A stretch of DNA of 64,000 nucleotides, from positions 310,001-374,000 of the forward strand of contig NZ_WVHO01000011.1 of assembly GCF_009834805.1 (NCBI RefSeq). The letters are read 5' to 3'. Every line of letters begins with the position of its first letter. Position 1 is the first letter of the stretch. Made by a program: the position numbers and the translations under genes. Origin of the DNA: Saccharibacter sp. 17.LH.SD (GTDB lineage: Bacteria; Pseudomonadota; Alphaproteobacteria; Acetobacterales; Acetobacteraceae). The notes below the pieces were generated by a model. It was not told the DNA's origin. It made no database searches and saw only the letters and a program-made list of their open reading frames with translations. Positions 1-9,185 of this stretch are shown here, in pieces.

Positions 1-143
1 CAGTTTCCAACGAAGGTGATGTCTTGTCGTGCTTCTATTTGTTCCAGGAAGGAAAGATTAAAATCACCAGGAACACCAAAGAGATGCCGAATCCCCACCT
101 CGCTTAAACGACGCGCCAAAAAATCACCAATCGTCATCTGCAT
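1..143 (-). CDS. Alpha-keto acid (indolepyruvate-type) decarboxylase, N-terminal part
   Basis: Reading leftward from an ATG at 143, the frame stays open to the window edge (about 47 residues). It begins MQMTIGDFLARRL and contains HLFGVPGDFNLSFLEQ, the start of the thiamine diphosphate-dependent decarboxylase fold. The GVPGD(F/Y)NL wording is closer to indolepyruvate/branched keto-acid decarboxylases than to the classical acetic-acid-bacterial pyruvate decarboxylase, which usually has HHFAV(A/G)GDYNL. These enzymes non-oxidatively decarboxylate 2-oxo acids to aldehydes in the cytoplasm. A second in-frame ATG lies at 137. The gene is divergent from an Lrp-type regulator, which may control it. 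Most of the protein is outside the window, so substrate class is not settled. Confidence 0.75.
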   Translation of the reverse strand, partial: MQMTIGDFLARRLSEVGIRHLFGVPGDFNLSFLEQIEARQDITFVGN

Positions 144-227
144 AAAATATACTACCTAAAAAAGCCCTTCATCGCACAAACCGCGCATCAAGAAGCGTTA
201 CATTCAGGTTACTCTATCGTATAAACA

Positions 228-282
228 GCGCAAATTGTGTGCATATAAAAAGAAATATCGCCACAAAACGCACAATCTGTGC
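228..282. promoter_or_regulatory. Pair of palindromes, candidate Lrp/AsnC operators
   Basis: Two similar dyads lie between the divergent decarboxylase and Lrp genes. The right one is GCACA-ATC-TGTGC at 270-282 with perfect 5-bp arms. The left one is GCGCA-AATTG-TGTGC at 228-242 with one arm mismatch. Their centres are about 41 bp apart, close to four helical turns, so both would face the same side of DNA. Binding by the adjacent regulator is inferred from position and from the usual self-regulation and divergent control by Lrp-family proteins. Confidence 0.45.
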
Positions 283-297
283 ATCAATGGGACCATT

Positions 298-777
298 ATG
301 GATCATTTTGATTGGCATATTCTCTCAGCTCTACAAAAAAATGGCAGGCTGACGAACCGTGAACTCAGTGAAGTGGTTGCGCTCTCACCGTCACAATGCT
401 CACGTCGTCGTCTCACATTGGAGAAAGAATCGATCATTCGCGGCTATTCCGTGCGCATCCACGGTCCTGCAGTTGGTCTTAATGTTATGGCCTTTGTGCA
501 AGTGAGCATTAAGGATCACAGCACGGAATCGTTTGGTGCCTTCCAAAAACTTGTCGAGTCAAACCCTATGATTCAGGAGGCCTATGCTGTCAGCGGGGAC
601 GCTGATTATATGCTCAAACTTGTTGCCGAAACCCTCGAAAGTCTTTCTGACTTTGTGACAACAAAACTTCTCGCACTCCAAACGGTCTCCCATGTTAAAT
701 CCTATATCGGCCTGAAATCACTCAAAGAAGTCAGCCCGTTACCATTATACCGTCCGTCGACTTCCCCCCTAAAATAA
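298..777 (+). CDS. Lrp/AsnC family transcriptional regulator
   Basis: This is a 159-residue protein of typical Lrp-family length. The N-terminus (MDHFDWHILSALQKNGRLTN) is the winged helix-turn-helix, with ELSEVVALSPSQCSRRRLTLE as the recognition part. It is followed by the ligand-binding RAM/AsnC domain, including a segment reading VSGDADYMLKLVAE. I chose the ATG at 298; the frame extends back to a TTG at 235, but that 21-residue leader is lysine-rich, lies over the candidate operator and is not family-like. The protein is expected to bind DNA as a dimer or octamer and respond to an amino or keto acid. Divergent orientation suggests it controls the 2-oxo acid decarboxylase at 1-143; the effector is unknown. 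Confidence 0.85.
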   Translation: MDHFDWHILSALQKNGRLTNRELSEVVALSPSQCSRRRLTLEKESIIRGYSVRIHGPAVGLNVMAFVQVSIKDHSTESFGAFQKLVESNPMIQEAYAVSGDADYMLKLVAETLESLSDFVTTKLLALQTVSHVKSYIGLKSLKEVSPLPLYRPSTSPLK

Positions 778-925
778 CACATCCAAAGCAGTATATGGCA
801 TTCTCATGGCAGGGGTGGTATTCTCCCGCCGGCACGGATCAAGGTTTGTTCCACGCTTGTCTTAAGGACATTGAATCCGTTAAGCATCCTTCGACTGCAA
901 CGCATCTGGAGAGTAAACAGAAACC

Positions 926-1804
926 ATGAGCTGGCTGACCGATCATGTTCGCCCCAAATTGAGGAGCTTGCTACAGCGGGAGGTGCCAGACAACCTCTGG
1001 ACCAATTGTGAATCTTGCTCACAGATGCTGCTGATCAAGGAACTTGAGCGCAATAAGAAGGTCTGTCCCCATTGTGGTCATCACATGCGCGCAACCGCTA
1101 AGGAGCGCTTGGCATGGACGTTTGATGAGGGACAATATACCACGATTGATCTCCCTAAAGTACCGGTTGACCCGCTTCATTTCCGAGATTCCAAGCGCTA
1201 TACAGATCGCCTTAAAGCAAGCCGTACCAAGGCTGGCCTTGATGAGAGCCTAGTTGTTGCGCATGGAAAGATTAGTGGGCGTGATGCTGTTGTCGCTGTC
1301 ATGGCATTCGAATTTTTTGCTGGCACGATGGGAAGCGCCTTGGGGGAAGCCTTTCTTGCAGCCTGCCGTCTCGCTGTTTTACAGAAAGCGCCTCTCATTA
1401 TCTTCACCGCATCCGGTGGCGCGCGTATGCAGGAAGGCGTGATCAGCCTTATGCAGATGCCCCGTACCGTGATTGGTATTCAGGTTCTCCGTGAGGCAGG
1501 GCTTCCTTATATCGTCGTCTTTACTAATCCCACGACAGGAGGAGTCTCAGCTTCCTTTGCGATGCTCGGTGATATCCATGTAGCGGAACCAAATGCGTTG
1601 ATCGCCTTTGCCGGGCCTCGTGTGATCCGTGATACCGTTCGAGAAGAGCTCCCAGAAGGTTTCCAACGTTCTGAGTATCTTAAAGATCACGGTATGATTG
1701 ATACGATATCAGCCCGGAAAGATTTGCCCGCCCTTCTTGGGCGATTGATCGCCATGCTGACCCCACAACAGCAGGACGACACCCCTTCAAAAACAGACGC
1801 ATAG
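926..1804 (+). CDS. accD: Acetyl-CoA carboxylase carboxyltransferase subunit beta
   Basis: The 292-residue protein transfers the carboxyl group from carboxybiotin to acetyl-CoA with AccA, giving malonyl-CoA for fatty acid synthesis in the cytoplasm. The N-terminal zinc ribbon is visible as C28-x2-C31 and C47-x2-C50 (CESC and CPHC). The crotonase-type carboxyltransferase core follows, with FTASGGARMQEG and the glycine-rich FTNPTTGGVSASFAMLGD. Length matches family members. It is followed 22 nt later by folC, and the accD-folC order is common in Alphaproteobacteria, often downstream of trpA; the 148 nt upstream here contain no gene. Confidence 0.96.
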   Translation: MSWLTDHVRPKLRSLLQREVPDNLWTNCESCSQMLLIKELERNKKVCPHCGHHMRATAKERLAWTFDEGQYTTIDLPKVPVDPLHFRDSKRYTDRLKASRTKAGLDESLVVAHGKISGRDAVVAVMAFEFFAGTMGSALGEAFLAACRLAVLQKAPLIIFTASGGARMQEGVISLMQMPRTVIGIQVLREAGLPYIVVFTNPTTGGVSASFAMLGDIHVAEPNALIAFAGPRVIRDTVREELPEGFQRSEYLKDHGMIDTISARKDLPALLGRLIAMLTPQQQDDTPSKTDA

Positions 1805-1826
1805 AGCAACGGATTAATCGGCCACC

Positions 1827-3161
1827 ATGACGAATCGCCAGGATTCTCGACCTCATAGCGAGTTTAAAGGTCGTGCACGTGACGTTCTCTTGCGTTTGCA
1901 AGAGCTACACCCAAAGCTTATTGATCTCTCTCTAGGGAGACTTGAAGCGTTATTAGCACGGCTCAATCATCCTGAGCGACATCTTCCACCCGTGATCCAT
2001 GTGGCCGGAACAAACGGGAAGGGCAGCACATGTGCATCCCTTCGGGCCATCGCAGAACATGCGGGGCTGCGCACTCACGTTATGACCAGCCCTCATTTGC
2101 TGGATGTAACAGAGCGCTTCCGCCTTGCTGGAACATTGGTCAGTGAAGACCAACTCATTGAGACATTAGAAGAAATTGAGCGTCTTAACCAAGGTGAGCC
2201 TATCACAGTTTTTGAAGTGCTGACCGCAGCAGGACTCCTTCTTTTTTCTCGCATCCCTGCTGACCTCGCCATTATAGAGGTTGGGCTCGGCGGACGCTTT
2301 GATGCCACGAATGTTATCACCGCTCCTCGGGCATGCATCATCACTTCCGTTAGCCTTGATCACCAAGCTTTCTTAGGAAATGACATTGCCTCCATTGCGC
2401 GTGAAAAAGCAGGCATTATCAAGCAAGATGTCCCCGTCATTGTAGCACCGCAGGAACCAGAAGCCCTTCAGGCGATCAGCTCTGTCGCCCAACAACATGA
2501 AGCACCATTCTTTCTTCTAGACCGTGATATAACGGCTGATGTGAAGAATGGTCACTTACATTACCATGATGATCAAGGGTCACTCACCCTCCCTGAACCC
2601 GCCTTAAAGGGCAAACATCAGGTCCAAAATACGGCCCTCGCCATTGCGGCCTTACGTCATAGTGATCTTGCTTTACCTGACACCGCCTATAATGGCATTG
2701 CCAATACCTTCTGGCCCGCCCGCCTTCAGCGACTTCACGGCAGTTTAGCGTCTCTCTTACCGCAAGGATGGGAACTTATCTTAGATGGAGGCCATAACCC
2801 TGGCGCTGGGGATGCGCTCGCCCATACCATGGCCCAATGGAAAGACCGCCCTCTTCACATTGTTGTCGGGTTGAAAGACAGCAAAGATGCCAGTGGCTTT
2901 CTCCGCCCTCTTCTCCCCTACGTCAAAACCATACAAGCTGTTGCCGAGCCCGATCAGCATCTGGCAATGCCTGTCGAAAAAATCCAGGAAGCCGCACGCC
3001 AAGCAGGAGGGGATGCTATCATTGGGCCTACCGTGCACGATGCCTTAACCCGCCTCACCCAACATCATAACCAAGATAACAAACCCGCCCGCGTTCTTAT
3101 TTGTGGGAGTTTATACCTTGCCGGCTGTGCTCTTGCTCGTGACGGCGTAACCCTCACTTAG
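1827..3161 (+). CDS. folC: Bifunctional dihydrofolate synthase/folylpolyglutamate synthase
   Basis: The 444-residue Mur-ligase-family enzyme adds glutamate to dihydropteroate and then to tetrahydrofolate, using ATP. The nucleotide-binding loop is HVAGTNGKGSTCAS at about residues 58-71. Further family signatures are the TSPHLLDVTERF segment, the IIEVGLGGRFDATNV block and the C-terminal ligase domain beginning near ILDGGHNPGA. It sits directly after accD and is probably cotranscribed with it. It belongs to the same pathway as the pabB/pabC pair at 58.2-60.4 kb, although the two loci are far apart. Confidence 0.95.
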   Translation: MTNRQDSRPHSEFKGRARDVLLRLQELHPKLIDLSLGRLEALLARLNHPERHLPPVIHVAGTNGKGSTCASLRAIAEHAGLRTHVMTSPHLLDVTERFRLAGTLVSEDQLIETLEEIERLNQGEPITVFEVLTAAGLLLFSRIPADLAIIEVGLGGRFDATNVITAPRACIITSVSLDHQAFLGNDIASIAREKAGIIKQDVPVIVAPQEPEALQAISSVAQQHEAPFFLLDRDITADVKNGHLHYHDDQGSLTLPEPALKGKHQVQNTALAIAALRHSDLALPDTAYNGIANTFWPARLQRLHGSLASLLPQGWELILDGGHNPGAGDALAHTMAQWKDRPLHIVVGLKDSKDASGFLRPLLPYVKTIQAVAEPDQHLAMPVEKIQEAARQAGGDAIIGPTVHDALTRLTQHHNQDNKPARVLICGSLYLAGCALARDGVTLT

Positions 3162-3244
3162 AATTACAAAAGCACCCTTGACCCCTTTTCTCAGACACAC
3201 GACATCCTCCTTGCTGCATCATCGTCTATTTGAGCCCACACATC

Positions 3245-4741
3245 ATGAGTGATTTAGCCATCTCCAACGCCTCTTCAGGTGACCTAGAAAGCCTCCTTCA
3301 ACGTAGCCCTCCAGCCAATATCGCCGCTGAGCAAGCTTTGTTAGGGGCTATCCTCACCAATAATAAGGCCTACGAGCACGTCTCTGATTTTTTACAGCCT
3401 TCACATTTTTCTGACACGATTAACGGAAGAATTTATGAAGCCATTTCCCGCCGTATCGAACGCGGCCAGCTGGCCGACCCTGTCACCATGCGTGCAGAGT
3501 TTGAACATACCGGCATTCTTGATGCCGCTGGTGGGCCTTCCTACCTAGCTAAATTACTGAATGCCATGGTGGGTATTGTTAACGCGGGTGAATATGGCCG
3601 TGTGATCCATGATTGTTGGATCCGCCGCCAACTGATCGATATCGGCGGAACCATTGTTAATAATGCTTATGGGGCACGTGCAGAGCTTGACGGCTCAGAC
3701 CAAATTGCCGCTTCAGAAGAAGCACTATTTCACCTCGCGACAGACAAAGGCCAAGATGGCGGCTTCATCTCTTTCGAGCGCGCTCTTACCAGCGCCATCA
3801 ACACCGCAGAACAAGCCTATCATCGCACTGGTGAGATTGTCGGCTTAACGTCTGGCTTACGTGACCTCGATAAAAAAACAGGTGGTCTTCACCCCTCCGA
3901 TCTCATCATCCTTGCAGGGCGCCCCGCCATGGGAAAAACAGCCCTAGCAACAAAAATTGCTTTCTCTGCGGCCCAAGCCCTGATGCGTGAAGCTGACGAT
4001 AACGGCACACAACCCAAGGGAAGTGTGGCGATTTTCTCACTAGAAATGTCGTCAGAACAACTCGCGACACGTATCCTCTCTGAGCAAGCCGAAGTAAGAG
4101 GAGAGCAAATTCGTCGCGGGGATATTAGTCAAAAAGAATTTGATCGCTTTGTGCGTGTCTCTCGAGAACTTCAACGTCTCCCACTTCATATTGATGACAC
4201 GCCAGCCCTTTCTCTTTCAGCTATGAGAACGCGCTGCCGGCGTCTTGCCCGCACAAAAGGCTTAAGCTTGGTTGTAGTCGATTACCTTCAGCTGATGCGG
4301 CCAGCCGTTGGCACACGACCTGATAGCCGTGTTCTTGAAATTTCGATGATTACCCAAGGCCTTAAAGCCATCGCAAAAGAGCTCGCGGTCCCTGTTATTG
4401 CCCTTTCACAGCTGTCACGTCAGGTTGAATCCCGCGAAGATAAGCGCCCCATGCTTTCTGACCTTCGTGAATCAGGATCTATTGAGCAAGATGCTGATGC
4501 CGTGATGTTTGTGTATCGCGATGAATATTACCTTCAGCAGCGCCAACCTAAAGAAGGTAATTTTGATAATCCCGAGAAATACCAAGCTGCTTTAGATGAT
4601 TGGCAACGGCGCATGATGACCGTCCATAATCAAGCAGACTTGATCCTCGAAAAGCAGCGCCACGGACCTACTGGCACGATCTCGCTTTACTTTGAAGGTG
4701 AATTCACGCGCTTTGGAAACCTCGATACGCTCCATGAATAA
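3245..4741 (+). CDS. dnaB: Replicative DNA helicase DnaB
   Basis: This 498-residue protein is the hexameric 5'-3' helicase of the replication fork. The N-terminal domain opens with PPANIAAEQALLGAIL, and the RecA-like domain carries Walker A GRPAMGKTALA (about residues 224-234), FSLEMSSEQL and Walker B LVVVDYLQLM (about 342-351). The QLSRQVESREDKRPMLSDLRESGSIEQDAD block is diagnostic. The ATG at 3245 (MSDLAI) is chosen; the frame reaches back to a TTG at 3230, adding only five residues. No intein interrupts the P-loop, a site where DnaB inteins often occur. An 83-nt gap separates it from folC. Confidence 0.96.
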   Translation: MSDLAISNASSGDLESLLQRSPPANIAAEQALLGAILTNNKAYEHVSDFLQPSHFSDTINGRIYEAISRRIERGQLADPVTMRAEFEHTGILDAAGGPSYLAKLLNAMVGIVNAGEYGRVIHDCWIRRQLIDIGGTIVNNAYGARAELDGSDQIAASEEALFHLATDKGQDGGFISFERALTSAINTAEQAYHRTGEIVGLTSGLRDLDKKTGGLHPSDLIILAGRPAMGKTALATKIAFSAAQALMREADDNGTQPKGSVAIFSLEMSSEQLATRILSEQAEVRGEQIRRGDISQKEFDRFVRVSRELQRLPLHIDDTPALSLSAMRTRCRRLARTKGLSLVVVDYLQLMRPAVGTRPDSRVLEISMITQGLKAIAKELAVPVIALSQLSRQVESREDKRPMLSDLRESGSIEQDADAVMFVYRDEYYLQQRQPKEGNFDNPEKYQAALDDWQRRMMTVHNQADLILEKQRHGPTGTISLYFEGEFTRFGNLDTLHE

Positions 4742-5286
4742 ATGACATCAAGCTTGTCTAATAATGGCTGCAGCAGAACGAACGATCTGATCATTCACGC
4801 TGTAGCCTCACTCTCCTTTAACTTTACCATACGCCCTTTATTCACATGTCCGCACTGCGTGATGAAACAGGCGCTTACAAAACCAACGTAAATGCTCGTC
4901 TATCGATTGCCCTGTTAGCTCTTTTCCAAAGTTAGGACCAAAGTGAGGCATTATAACTGCTGAATTGGGAATTATCTTATAACGAGTGAAATTCAAAGCA
5001 GTAGCGCTCCCTGCTGCCCTAGGACGGAGGGACCTCCACTAGGATAATAACTTAAAAAACAGCTGCACTTTTACACTCTTATAACTTACTACACCCGTAT
5101 CGAAACTAATATAAAATATAGCATTAATAATGGAACCAGGTGGAGGCGTATAAAATTCATTCGCAGTGGCAGCTGCACTCATGTTGTCTTGAAAACTCAA
5201 TATACTCCGCAAATAGACAGCTTAATACCTGCCTATTAATACACCATGAATTCTAAAAATAACTGCCAACAGAACATCTGATCAAT
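4742..5286. other. Gene-poor stretch after dnaB
   Basis: The 545 bp between dnaB and the Hint-domain gene contain no intact gene. The minus strand holds a decayed coding fragment (4838-5221, listed separately). I saw no tRNA, strong terminator or insertion-sequence end. Base composition is AT-richer than in the flanking core genes. Confidence 0.6.
4838..5221 (-). pseudogene. Decayed fragment resembling the neighbouring Hint-domain protein
   Basis: On the minus strand the frame after a stop at 5222-5224 reads through an ATG at 5182 to a TAG at 5039-5041, then continues open in the same frame to a TAA at 4838-4840. The first part includes SFQDNMSAAATANEFYTPPP and INAIFYISFDTGVV. These align in order with SFQMTLNYSGYQDYYPKGSK and VPALFFTYGNILDTGII of the intact downstream Hint protein (residues about 96-134). 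The part beyond the TAG does not resemble it. It looks like a truncated, stop-interrupted paralogue. The similarity is judged by eye and is short. Confidence 0.4.
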
Positions 5287-6864
5287 TCATGCGGCGGATC
5301 GCTCTCCAGATTGTTCGGGAAGATAAGGGCCAGCTTGTAGAATGTGAAGACTCAAAACACCAGCTTCTACGAGCTGAGGAAGGGGAAGAAGCGCCACGCC
5401 ATTTGTCCAGCGACAGTGAGACACCTCCATCACATCCCATCCCGGTAGTTTATCTTCCTGATATGGGATTTCTATCGCACTGGATACATCCCCATGAAAG
5501 AGCTGGATATCGCCAACGAGAACTCCCAAATCACGTCGATCATCAACAAACGGTCCGATGAGATCAGAAGGGCGTGATGTCCGTGACATGAGACGTACAT
5601 TACCAATATGCGATGGAATATGAAAAAGGTAATGACCATTTCTCATGCGATAAGGTCGGATACGCGTCCCCCGCTCCGTCAGGAGAGAAAGCTCAGCCTC
5701 ATATGTCACTTCATACGACGGAACTCCCACCCCTGCTCGTTGTGCAATCTCCTGCCAAATAGGCTCAACAACATCTCTTTGCGTCACAAGTGACGCAGCC
5801 GCATCCTTGCTCCATTTTTTCTGGCCTATTTCAATAATATTCCCATAGCGGCTAACACGACGTGACGTATCAAGATACGTCTCCGTATAAGCACCATTGG
5901 CACAAATAACCGCATGTTCCTCACATTCAATGTGATAAATATCATAACCAGAAAGTGAATGATCTCTCACAATAGATTGGCCATTAACAAGCATACGCGC
6001 AGGGATCAAAACCCCTTCCAGATAGAGGCAATGCTCCCCTGTGAGGAAAAGATCTTTATAGGGCACATGATCGGCCAAAGAATGCGCTTTTAGACAAACA
6101 GGCTGATCATCCTCCGTTAAAACAGCGACATGAGCCTTACTGACAGAAATCACTTTTTGGAAATTTTCTTTCCCCCTGTAATACGTGACGACCATGTCAC
6201 CCGGAGTAACCTCCTCAATTATTTTGATACCCTCAGACATTTTAATCTCAGCACCCGCTAAGAAACATATCGTCTCACTCGGAAGACCAGGATTAATATT
6301 TGTTGACCCTGCTGATGTGGGGGGAGACGTCTCATAGGTTGGCATTAACGCAATGAAATGCCCCTTATTCCCAGCATCTGCTGTAAAGTAATCCTTAATA
6401 GTCTTTGGTTCATTAATAATACCTTCCCCTTTATCCCACGTTCCTGTGCTTCCATCCTCCATAATAATGCCGGTATCTAAAATATTTCCGTATGTAAAAA
6501 ACAGCGCAGGAACAGGATTTTTTGAACCTTTTGGATAATAATCTTGATATCCAGAGTAATTGAGAGTCATTTGGAAACTACGACGATAGGGCGCTTCATA
6601 AAAATCTGTTTGTGCAATATAGGAATCATCATTGAGAAGAACTGTTACGGTAATAGAGCCGCCACTTTCTTTCAGCTCTGTGCCTTTTGGGACGATAATA
6701 GACACCACACCAGCGGTATTCGGCACGCCTATATATCCTGAATATCCTGAGCCAGACTCTTCATTTTGGGGGGCATAAATACTCCCCGTATTCATGGCCC
6801 CACTGATTGGATGTTTACTCATTGGGAAACCATAATACGTATCTTCTGACCACGTGACAGACAT
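5287..6864 (-). CDS. Hint (hedgehog/intein)-domain protein
   Basis: The 525-residue protein has two parts. Residues 1-195 are an unassigned Gly/Ser/Thr- and Tyr-rich region of predicted beta character with no cleavable signal peptide. From C200 (ICFLAGAEIKM) a Hint_2-type domain runs through PGDMVVTYYRG, the T275-G-E-H278 motif (TxxH) and ECEEHAVICANGAYTETYLD. In the family, the Cys and TxxH catalyse an N-S acyl shift and self-cleavage, suggesting release or modification of the N-terminal segment. Proteins of this type are frequent in Acetobacteraceae, but their role is not established. The start is supported by a purine-rich AAGGGGAGGGG ribosome site. A decayed relative lies just downstream. 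Confidence 0.8.
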   Translation of the reverse strand: MSVTWSEDTYYGFPMSKHPISGAMNTGSIYAPQNEESGSGYSGYIGVPNTAGVVSIIVPKGTELKESGGSITVTVLLNDDSYIAQTDFYEAPYRRSFQMTLNYSGYQDYYPKGSKNPVPALFFTYGNILDTGIIMEDGSTGTWDKGEGIINEPKTIKDYFTADAGNKGHFIALMPTYETSPPTSAGSTNINPGLPSETICFLAGAEIKMSEGIKIIEEVTPGDMVVTYYRGKENFQKVISVSKAHVAVLTEDDQPVCLKAHSLADHVPYKDLFLTGEHCLYLEGVLIPARMLVNGQSIVRDHSLSGYDIYHIECEEHAVICANGAYTETYLDTSRRVSRYGNIIEIGQKKWSKDAAASLVTQRDVVEPIWQEIAQRAGVGVPSYEVTYEAELSLLTERGTRIRPYRMRNGHYLFHIPSHIGNVRLMSRTSRPSDLIGPFVDDRRDLGVLVGDIQLFHGDVSSAIEIPYQEDKLPGWDVMEVSHCRWTNGVALLPLPQLVEAGVLSLHILQAGPYLPEQSGERSAA

Positions 6865-6972
6865 CTCAGCCCCTCCCCTTACAACTCTCGGTTAGTAGCT
6901 GAGCAAAATTACTCTCAACACACAATAAAATAATGGCGCGACGTCATAACAGCCGCTCCATTTTAAAATCCT

Positions 6973-9141
6973 CTAAAGTGTGTAGGATATTCCCCCCATA
7001 ATTGTGCGACGCAGCCCATATTGTGGGGCCCCTACGCCGATGCCACTTCCATCACGCAACATATAGCGCTTGTCGAACAAATTGATCACGTCCACGCGAA
7101 ATTGTGTACGCCCATTGCCTAACCAAGAAATTCCTTTGAGGGTTTGCACAAGACTAAGATTGAACGTTACGTAGTTAGGCACAGAAGCCCCATTAGGAAT
7201 ATCACTTCCACTAGGGAGTGATCTATCCTTTCTCAAACCGCTTCCATACACCATACTCGCTGAGAGTTGTAATGGATGATTTGTTTTGTAGAAAAAACTA
7301 TAATTCCCACCTGCCGAGGCCGTCCAACGTTGGTCATGGTCTAGATGCACCCAGTTATGGCGCATATAAGCTAGATCGTCTGAATCAAAATTCCATTGTG
7401 CTGACGTAATATCTTTGCCCATGGCACGTGACCATGCCATACTACCATACAAGGTGAGCGGTCCAGATGTATAATCTGTGGTTAATTCATAGCCATGCAC
7501 TTTCCCGCGGCGATAATTATACGCTGTCAGAATAACAGGCGCGCCGAACTGACCCTCATCGATCATATTTCTGGCACGCTTAAGATAAGCATCAAATCCC
7601 ACATGCCACCCGGGTTTGATCTCTTGCATAAAGCCTGCATCAAAATAATGATCACGCTCGGCTTTTACTTTATCATTTTGAAAATTCTCCGGAGCCGCTG
7701 ACGTATCTGCGAATTTCCCGAGTGACGTATTCCCCAATGTTTCAAAAGGCGGGGGCGTAAAGTAACGGGCATACCCTGCATGGAAACGCCCTCCTCTCCA
7801 TGGCTCCCATACCAGCGTGATACGAGGGCTTAATTGATGGGCATTCACATATTCCCGCACCCCATCGAAACGTAACCCTGTGTTAAGCGTTAGATGTGGT
7901 AGGAGGCTCCATTCATCTTGCACATAAGCACCATAGAGGACGCCGGTTTTTCCTGACCCATCATGAACACGCATTGGAACATCACCAATAAGGCCATCCG
8001 TTACGGGGTAAACAAGAGAGTCTGTTTTTGTGGTATTACGCTCACCATAAGCCTGGAAGCCTGCCCGTAAAATATGGCCCCACCCTATTTTCCATTTGCT
8101 ATCATTTTGTACGCCAGATGAAAAAACGGACCGTGAAGCGCGTTGAGCAATCCCATTATACACTAAGTCGCCGACGAGATCAGGCGAGTATCGCAGTGAA
8201 CTGTAGCGTATAATCGCTGATGTCTGTGCACTAAAACGCGTATGATTTTCTTGCCATGATAGAATAGCAAAATCTGTTAGCTCCTGTTGATGCTCATCAA
8301 GGGCACTACTATCAACATTCGCCGCCTGCGGGGAAATCCCCTGTTCTTTAAAGAAAGGCGTTGCAAACTGGCGTTGCTGCCCTGGATTATTCGGGAGCTG
8401 ATACCACGCATTAGAAACACCTGCTGTGAGACTAAAACGTGTTTCAGGCCGAAGCGTGTAACGCAGATGCCCTAATATGTGATATTGATTCGACAAATCA
8501 TGTAACGCTGTAAATTTCGATGTTGTATTCTCAATTCCGACACGATTATGCACGGCATCTACCGTGAAAAAACCATCCCACTTTCCCCGATGTCCGCCAT
8601 ATTGCACAGATGGCTGCAAATAATCACGCGCCCCTCCGTAAAGAGAAAGCGTCGCACCTTGATCGTCAAAACCATTCTTTGTTTTTAGATCAATGACCCC
8701 TGCCTGACGAAACCCATACTGTGCTGGCAAAACGCCCGTCGTTAAACTCATATCATGAGCGAAACGTGTCATAAGCGCCTGCCCAAAAACACTCACCCCT
8801 TCCGGTAAGGCAACACCATCAAGACGGAATTGTATATTATTGTGATCTCCACGAATATGGAGCTGCCCGTAACTATCCTGTGTCACACCCGGCGCTTGTA
8901 ACAAGACGCTGTTCAAACCGGCATTATCGCCACCTGGATTCGCTTCAATCGCTTGACGAGAAAAATGGGTTTGTGTCGCTCCGATAGAAGGCTGCAACGC
9001 TTCTCGTGCTCGATCTAACCGTGACGCTGTTACACGGATTGTCTCCACATCATCAGCCCAAGAAAATGGCACGTTCCCTATAAGACACACACTGAATAAT
9101 GACCCGTACCACCAACGGACCAAAACACCAGAACGCCCCAT
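6973..9141 (-). CDS. TonB-dependent outer-membrane receptor
   Basis: This is a 722-residue beta-barrel receptor. An N-terminal signal peptide appears to end near PFSWADD, followed by the VETIRVTASRL stretch that serves as TonB box or plug start. The plug domain contains APGVTQDSYGQLHIRGDHNNIQFRLDGVALPEG. The rest is barrel, with typical alternating aromatic strands and the late INLFDKRYMLRDGSGIGVGAPQYGLRR segment. It would import a chelate or oligosaccharide across the outer membrane using TonB-ExbB-ExbD; a candidate energising set is encoded at 19.9-22.9 kb. The ligand cannot be read from sequence. A palindrome 45 bp upstream suggests repressor control. Confidence 0.9.
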   Translation of the reverse strand: MGRSGVLVRWWYGSLFSVCLIGNVPFSWADDVETIRVTASRLDRAREALQPSIGATQTHFSRQAIEANPGGDNAGLNSVLLQAPGVTQDSYGQLHIRGDHNNIQFRLDGVALPEGVSVFGQALMTRFAHDMSLTTGVLPAQYGFRQAGVIDLKTKNGFDDQGATLSLYGGARDYLQPSVQYGGHRGKWDGFFTVDAVHNRVGIENTTSKFTALHDLSNQYHILGHLRYTLRPETRFSLTAGVSNAWYQLPNNPGQQRQFATPFFKEQGISPQAANVDSSALDEHQQELTDFAILSWQENHTRFSAQTSAIIRYSSLRYSPDLVGDLVYNGIAQRASRSVFSSGVQNDSKWKIGWGHILRAGFQAYGERNTTKTDSLVYPVTDGLIGDVPMRVHDGSGKTGVLYGAYVQDEWSLLPHLTLNTGLRFDGVREYVNAHQLSPRITLVWEPWRGGRFHAGYARYFTPPPFETLGNTSLGKFADTSAAPENFQNDKVKAERDHYFDAGFMQEIKPGWHVGFDAYLKRARNMIDEGQFGAPVILTAYNYRRGKVHGYELTTDYTSGPLTLYGSMAWSRAMGKDITSAQWNFDSDDLAYMRHNWVHLDHDQRWTASAGGNYSFFYKTNHPLQLSASMVYGSGLRKDRSLPSGSDIPNGASVPNYVTFNLSLVQTLKGISWLGNGRTQFRVDVINLFDKRYMLRDGSGIGVGAPQYGLRRTIMGGISYTL

Positions 9142-9185
9142 AGATCAACTCCATTCACCATAGCTATATCTCACAACTACGATTG

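Noticed and set aside
804-1022. Minus-strand open frame opposite the accD start
   Set aside because: Antisense shadow of accD with no family features.
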